Assembly (NCBI GenBank): GCA_018296165.2
Contig: JACKQL020000008.1
Location: 434,001 to 498,000, forward strand
Origin: Termitomyces sp. T153
Lineage: Eukaryota > Basidiomycota > Agaricomycetes > Agaricales > Lyophyllaceae
Length of the DNA stretch: 64,000 nucleotides
Reading direction: 5' to 3'
Shown here: piece after piece, positions 60,284 through 64,000 of the stretch
Position numbering within the stretch: position 1 is the stretch's first letter
Layout of the letters: the number at the start of each line of letters is the position of its first letter
The notes under the pieces: generated by a model
The model's database searches: none
What the model was told of the DNA's origin: nothing
What the model saw: only the letters and a program-made list of their open reading frames with translations
Position numbers and translations under genes: made by a program

Positions 60284-60476
60284 TGGCACTGGAACCTGTT
60301 TCCAGTAGAAAAATGGAAAAAGAAACCTGTCATACCATTTCTTGGACAGATTTTTTTTCCTTTGGAAAAAGGCTTCTTCCATTGTTTAGAGCCTTTTTCT
60401 ATTGGAAATACACTGTGCGGAAATAGTATAACAGGTTTCTTTCCCAGTTTTCTCCTTGGAAACATGATTGGCTGCC
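60284..60476. mobile_element. Foldback (MITE-like) element
   Basis: The two halves are near-perfect inverted copies. The left arm has tgtttccagtagaaaaatgg, then aaagaaacctgtcatacca; the right arm read in reverse complement has tgtttccaaggagaaaactgg, then aaagaaacctgttatacta. The symmetry continues inward to ggaaaaaggcttc and gaaaaaggctcta around a centre near 60382. It has about 190 bp and no coding content. The ends begin TGGCA on both arms. A target duplication is not clear. Confidence 0.75.
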
Positions 60477-60599
60477 AGCAGTGAATGCTGGCCGAGTGAA
60501 AATTCTTGCCGTGATTGCCGTGATGCCGCGGGGATCCTATGTCGATGCATATCTAAAACGTGTACCGATGACTGGGGAATTTTTCACAATTGCTGATGA

Positions 60600-61295
60600 A
60601 GCTACTTGAGTGTTACTTGGATTCACTGGATGCAATGAACAATATGTTGAGCCAAAATAATTTGAAAATATGATAAGAATGATTGAATTAAACTCAAGAT
60701 TCTCTTTATGTGTTTCTGATGAAGCCATAAAAGAAGTATCCTGAATTGATTTGCAATGGTGTCCAGTGATCTGTGTTATAATCTTGAACAAAATTAATAG
60801 AAGAAATCATTATATTTTTAAAGGAGCTTTTGTTTGATATTGAGGATTTGACTACAAAAGAATATTTGAATCTTAAACAAGATATGTTTCAATAAGAGGG
60901 AAGAAGTATTTGATTAGCCATTTGAGATCTTTGTAAGTTCCAAATGAAGAAGAATATTTGAAATCTATTGACAAAGACCTTAAATTTGGCAATCAATTAA
61001 CAAAGATCTTATATGAATGGTCAACTATTCTTCCCCCTTTCATTTATAAAGGTATATTGTCAAACATTGAAGGACTTGGTTCAATAGTCTGATTGGAAAT
61101 AGTAAATAGAAATTTTAAGAAACTCTTAAAAAGTATCCATAGTTTCTTTATTTAATCTGTTTCAAATGTTATGAATCAATTCATGAAACTCCTATGGATT
61201 GATCAGAAACATTCAAAGATAATTTTGAATGAAATTAAATTATTCTTATCATATTATTAAATTCATTTGGTTCGAAATATTTTTCCCTACAAAGG
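60600..61295. repeat. AT-rich segment with long terminal inverted repeats
   Basis: The sequence at 60640-60730 (gagccaaaataatttgaaaa, then tatgataagaatgattgaat) recurs inverted at 61190-61280 (gaaccaaatgaatttaataa, then tatgataagaataatttaat). Both arms translate to the same protein segment, EQYVEPK-FENMIRMIELNS versus EKYFEPNEFNNMIRIIXFHS. Between them a plus-strand frame at about 60945-61085 reads VPNEEEYLKSIDKDLKFGNQ and LTKILYEWSTILPPFIYKGI. The element is far more AT-rich than its surroundings. I do not recognise the protein. It may be a transposon relic or a foreign insertion. Confidence 0.55.
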
Positions 61296-61960
61296 GAGCG
61301 ATAGTACAGGCCATTCAATACAGCTTGTGATTCCAACTGGTGGTAGGCGAGTTCCAACGAAAATGGTGCTGCAAATACTCTGTAATATCTCGATAGAGCA
61401 TTCTCCTCCCTGTCGACTTCCTCGTTCGCATTCAAGCTTGACGGCCCTCAGCATACTTTCGCTTTCGCCCACTCGCAGCGTCAATGTGAATCCCGCATCC
61501 CAATCCATGGCAGATTAAACCTGAAATTGAACATTGTCCCCGATTATTTTTTTCTGTACCCCTCGGCCGGGTCAATAGGCTGCAGTCACGGAGTCCCTCT
61601 ACCGAAAAAAGCTTCTTCACACCTAACTTACTAGTTTGCATCATTCTTTTTCTTGACAGAATGTGCCATGCCAAGCTCGACGGTTCCGACGATGGACAAA
61701 AGAGATAACAAAAGTTTGAAAAGGTACGAAAAAATCAATCGAAACACGGTTTGTTTGTCTTGGGGTTTCGTAATGTTTGAATTTACTGATTCCTTTATGT
61801 AAACCCGGGTTTATCTTTTATTTGGAGAACGATTTTCTCACTAAGAACTTACTTCTTGTTTATCCTCTCACCTTCGACTTAGCCTGAGAATGTGGTTGAA
61901 CGTTCGTCGCTTGCTCTATCATAAGCCTTCAGTAACACGTTTGTTCCATCTCACTCCCTC
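61296..61960 (-). other. Unassigned CpG-normal region upstream of hydrolase gene
   Basis: Minus frames 61674-61432, 61508-61287 (from a good-context CCATGG) and 61435-61235 overlap one another. None shows a motif I can name. CpG content is normal, so a small or broken minus-strand gene is possible. The last few hundred bases before 61966 are also the promoter region of the plus-strand hydrolase. Confidence 0.3.
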
Positions 61961-61965
61961 TTCCC

Positions 61966-63294
61966 ATGAACCCACTAATCACACTCGCCTGCCTGCAGAT
62001 CCTATGTATAGCAATCCATTCAACCGTAGCGATGCGTATAGTCACCTGGAACCTTCGCTTCGACTCTATGCCAAATAATATCACTGTACAACAATCTCTT
62101 GACTCACTTCAAGATTCACTTTTGCAGCCTACATTCCTGGCTCTGACCACGGAACAGCCTTGGAGCACAAGGCGCATTCAAGTCGCAGAGAAACTCCTCA
62201 GTTCTGGGATCTCACTAGCTAGCGAGTGTTTTGCATTAAAAAATATGTGGTAGTCCTATAATGTTGCTTAGGTTTCCAGGAGGCTTTGGTCAGACAAGTC
62301 CAGGATCTGGCTGAGCTGTTTGGACCGGAATGGTCCTGGGTTAGTTAAAAAGAAAAATTAGTCAGAGATCCGGATTCACATATCCCATGTTTACAGATTG
62401 GTGTTGGGCGTGACGATGGTGTGGCAGCTGGTGAATTCAGTCCAATTTTTTTCAAGAAGTATGCTGCTTTCTCCTGAGAAATTCGATCTGCACTCATTCC
62501 CTCTCTCAGTACTAAAGTGAAGCTTCTTTCGAATGATTCATTCTGGTTATCGTAAGTAGATAGACCATCTGACCACTCCTTTGAATAACCTAATTTTCAG
62601 GAATACTCCCTTTGAGCCCTCCATATTTCCTGGTGCAGGTTCAATCCGTATCTGCACTGCTGCACATTTCTCCACCATATCTAGTACCGGTGAAGAAAAG
62701 AAGTTCACACTGCTCAACACTCACCTGGATGATCAATCGGACGCTCAACGAAGGCTTGGTGCATCCATGCTTCTGACTAGAGCTCGCTTTGAGGCTGCAA
62801 ACACAAGTAATCCAGTCTTCATCACAGGTGATTTCAATAGGTATCATTTACGCGTGGTGAATTCTTTGCATTAACTCATAGTAAACCACAGCGCTGCTAT
62901 GGGCTCAGACTCCGGGGCATATAATATCATCACTGGTGTTTTACCCCCAGTTGCGATTAACGCTACATTCGCGGCCAAATATCGCGTCGATGATGACCAG
63001 CTTCCCGGCTTCACTATGCTCGATCTACGTGGACAGGCGCCACGACGCAGCGTATCAACAAATTTTGCGACATTCACTGGGTTTACAGCTCCAAATGATA
63101 CAGGTCAATGGACAAGGATCGACTTCATCTTTGGCGGAAGCAACGGCGAATGGCAGGTTCACACAGTCTTCTTCTGAAACTGGTACTGATGGAGAGTTAG
63201 GACGGCGCAGGGCTATAATACAGGGACATCCCTCTCTGACACTGGACTCCTTGCAAGTGATCATCGCCCAAGCTTTGCTGATATTTTCATTTAA
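61966..63294 (+). CDS. Secreted endonuclease/exonuclease/phosphatase-fold protein
   Basis: Seven exons: 61966-62221, 62272-62339, 62397-62458, 62510-62551, 62601-62840, 62892-63156, 63211-63294 (1017 nt, 338 residues). All phases agree. The start is MNPLITLACLQILCIAIHS, a hydrophobic leader suggesting secretion. EEP motifs in order: VTWNLRFD (metal-binding Asn), FQEALVRQVQDLAELFGPEW (catalytic Glu), the WIGVGRDDG loop, LLNTHLDDQSDAQR (His), ITGDFNS (Asp/Asn), RIDFIFGG (Asp), and LASDHRPSFADI (Asp-His). All catalytic positions are present. Fungal relatives are annotated as EEP-domain phosphodiesterases of unknown substrate. Introns are 50-57 nt. The first uses a GC donor (A|GCGAGT) and the others GT-AG. 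No stop interrupts it, so it is probably functional. The 3' end faces the aminopeptidase gene. Confidence 0.92.
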
Positions 63295-63335
63295 GCAATC
63301 AATTGTAATGAGCGCCCTTTTCTATGTAGTCTTGT

Positions 63336-64000
63336 TTAAAGAGGAGATGTTTCCCTTTCCAGCCATTTCAAAGCCCTTTCATCATTCTTAAGAAGTGGCG
63401 ATACTTTCTCCCATGTCTGGGCGTGGTAGGCATCCAACCACTTCCGTTCATCCACAGTAAGCAAGCTCATATCAATGAGCTTCTTAGAAATGGGGCACCT
63501 GAAGAATTCCGTGTAAAGACGTTGAACGCAGAATACTTTATATGAATACTGACATAGTGACCACCTCGAAGCCTAGATAACCCTTGTCCCCGAAGTTGCT
63601 GAGTGTTTTGGCATCACGCACAAGTACGATACTCTCTATACGGATGCCAAAGCGGCCATCGGCATAATAGCCCGGCTCGTTAGAGACGGTCATGCCTGCT
63701 TTGAGAGGCGTGCTGTTGTACGCTGCAGATACCGTGAGCCATTCCTCGCGATCACCATGTTGGAATTTTTACCTATCCGTACACCGAGACCATGCGGGCC
63801 TTCGTGGACGTTGAGGTAGTGACCTACACCATGGCCAGTGCCGTGACTGGATAATCGTTAACACCCAGTTATGGCATACAATCTGGCATACCGATAGTCT
63901 GTGATGATCATCATTCACGTGTACGAAACCAAGGATCAATAGAAGCATACCAAATCCATCCTTCCACAGTGCTCTGCGGGCCCACGAATCACTGATAGGG
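63336..64000 (-). CDS. Xaa-Pro aminopeptidase (M24B), C-terminal part
   Basis: This cytosolic metallopeptidase removes N-terminal residues preceding proline. Minus-strand exons from the window edge: 64000-63951 ([12 protein letters not shown]), a 7-nt exon 63898-63892 completing DYR, 63846-63773 ([17 protein letters not shown]), 63722-63554 ([39 protein letters not shown]), and 63498-63336 ([20 protein letters not shown] ... [16 protein letters not shown], stop). Metal-ligand His (HGTGHG) and both Glu (SNEP, RIES) are present. Introns are 52, 45, 50 and 55 nt, all GT-AG, phases consistent. The N-terminal domains and first catalytic Asp residues lie beyond the window. CpG content is normal and no stop is present, so it is probably active. 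Confidence 0.95.

Noticed and set aside
60600..61295. A nuclear copy of mitochondrial DNA, suggested by AT richness
   Set aside because: No mitochondrial gene or tRNA is recognisable, and the segment has long inverted arms with coding similarity, which fits a mobile or duplicated element better.
61287..61674. A minus-strand gene upstream of the hydrolase, starting at a CCATGG context
   Set aside because: Three overlapping frames compete, no conserved motif is visible and no splice model joins them convincingly. It is left as an unassigned region.

Overview
The window looks like nuclear DNA from a mushroom-forming basidiomycete (Agaricomycetes; a repeat-rich, cytosine-methylating genome such as Tricholoma would fit, but the species is inferred, not shown). 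Two intact-looking host genes at the right edge carry many short introns (45-62 nt) with fungal splice signals. Almost everything else is layered, decayed transposable elements of types typical of Agaricomycetes: Ty3/gypsy chromoviruses, Ty1/copia, a LINE, a KDZ DNA transposon with its CxC2 domain, tRNA-derived sequences, a minisatellite and a foldback element. Most of 0.36-57 kb is strongly depleted in CpG, with TpG/CpA in its place and many CGA-to-TGA or CAG-to-TAG stops. That is the footprint of methylation-driven or RIP-like decay. Younger insertions (5.9-12.3 kb) and the right end (about 57-64 kb) keep their CpGs.

Layout. 0-5.9 kb: CpG-normal edge, then decayed minus-strand open frames of a repetitive mushroom family, which resume at 12.34-12.83 kb. 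They are interrupted by a 6.4-kb LTR element (5906-12334; LTRs 1196 and 1175 bp, TSD gtaga/gtgga). This element shows no pol but carries a spliced coiled-coil gene on its antisense strand. 12.85-26.5 kb: fragments of two gypsy elements in opposite orientations, gag-like frames, a hairpin-rich stretch, an 18-bp minisatellite, and a cluster of tRNA-like sequences. 26.5-38.6 kb: a KDZ element split by a complete 6.1-kb chromovirus (26753-32843, TSD ccaat) and by a second, non-coding repeat that itself contains a solo LTR (33233-34179, TSD taagt). 38.8-43.5 kb: an acidic-repeat protein remnant and a second tRNA-like cluster. 43.5-51.2 kb: a LINE (ORF1, endonuclease, reverse transcriptase, RNase H) whose RT is partly inverted next to another solo LTR. 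It is bracketed on both sides by the same roughly 70-bp minisatellite.

52.6-60.04 kb: an O-acetylhomoserine sulfhydrylase (MET17-type) gene on the minus strand, split by a 5.4-kb copia element (54243-59620; TSD ccttc on both sides). The left LTR of this element has lost all seven CpGs that the right LTR retains, so a methylation/decay boundary runs through one element. 60.3-61.3 kb holds a foldback element and an AT-rich inverted repeat. 61.97-63.29 kb is a seven-exon secreted endonuclease/exonuclease/phosphatase-fold protein. Convergent with it, 41 bp away, lies the C-terminal half of an Xaa-Pro aminopeptidase (63336 to the window edge), with a 7-nt microexon.

The window therefore reads as a heterochromatic transposon graveyard meeting a euchromatic gene block. 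A biosynthetic gene is destroyed at the junction.
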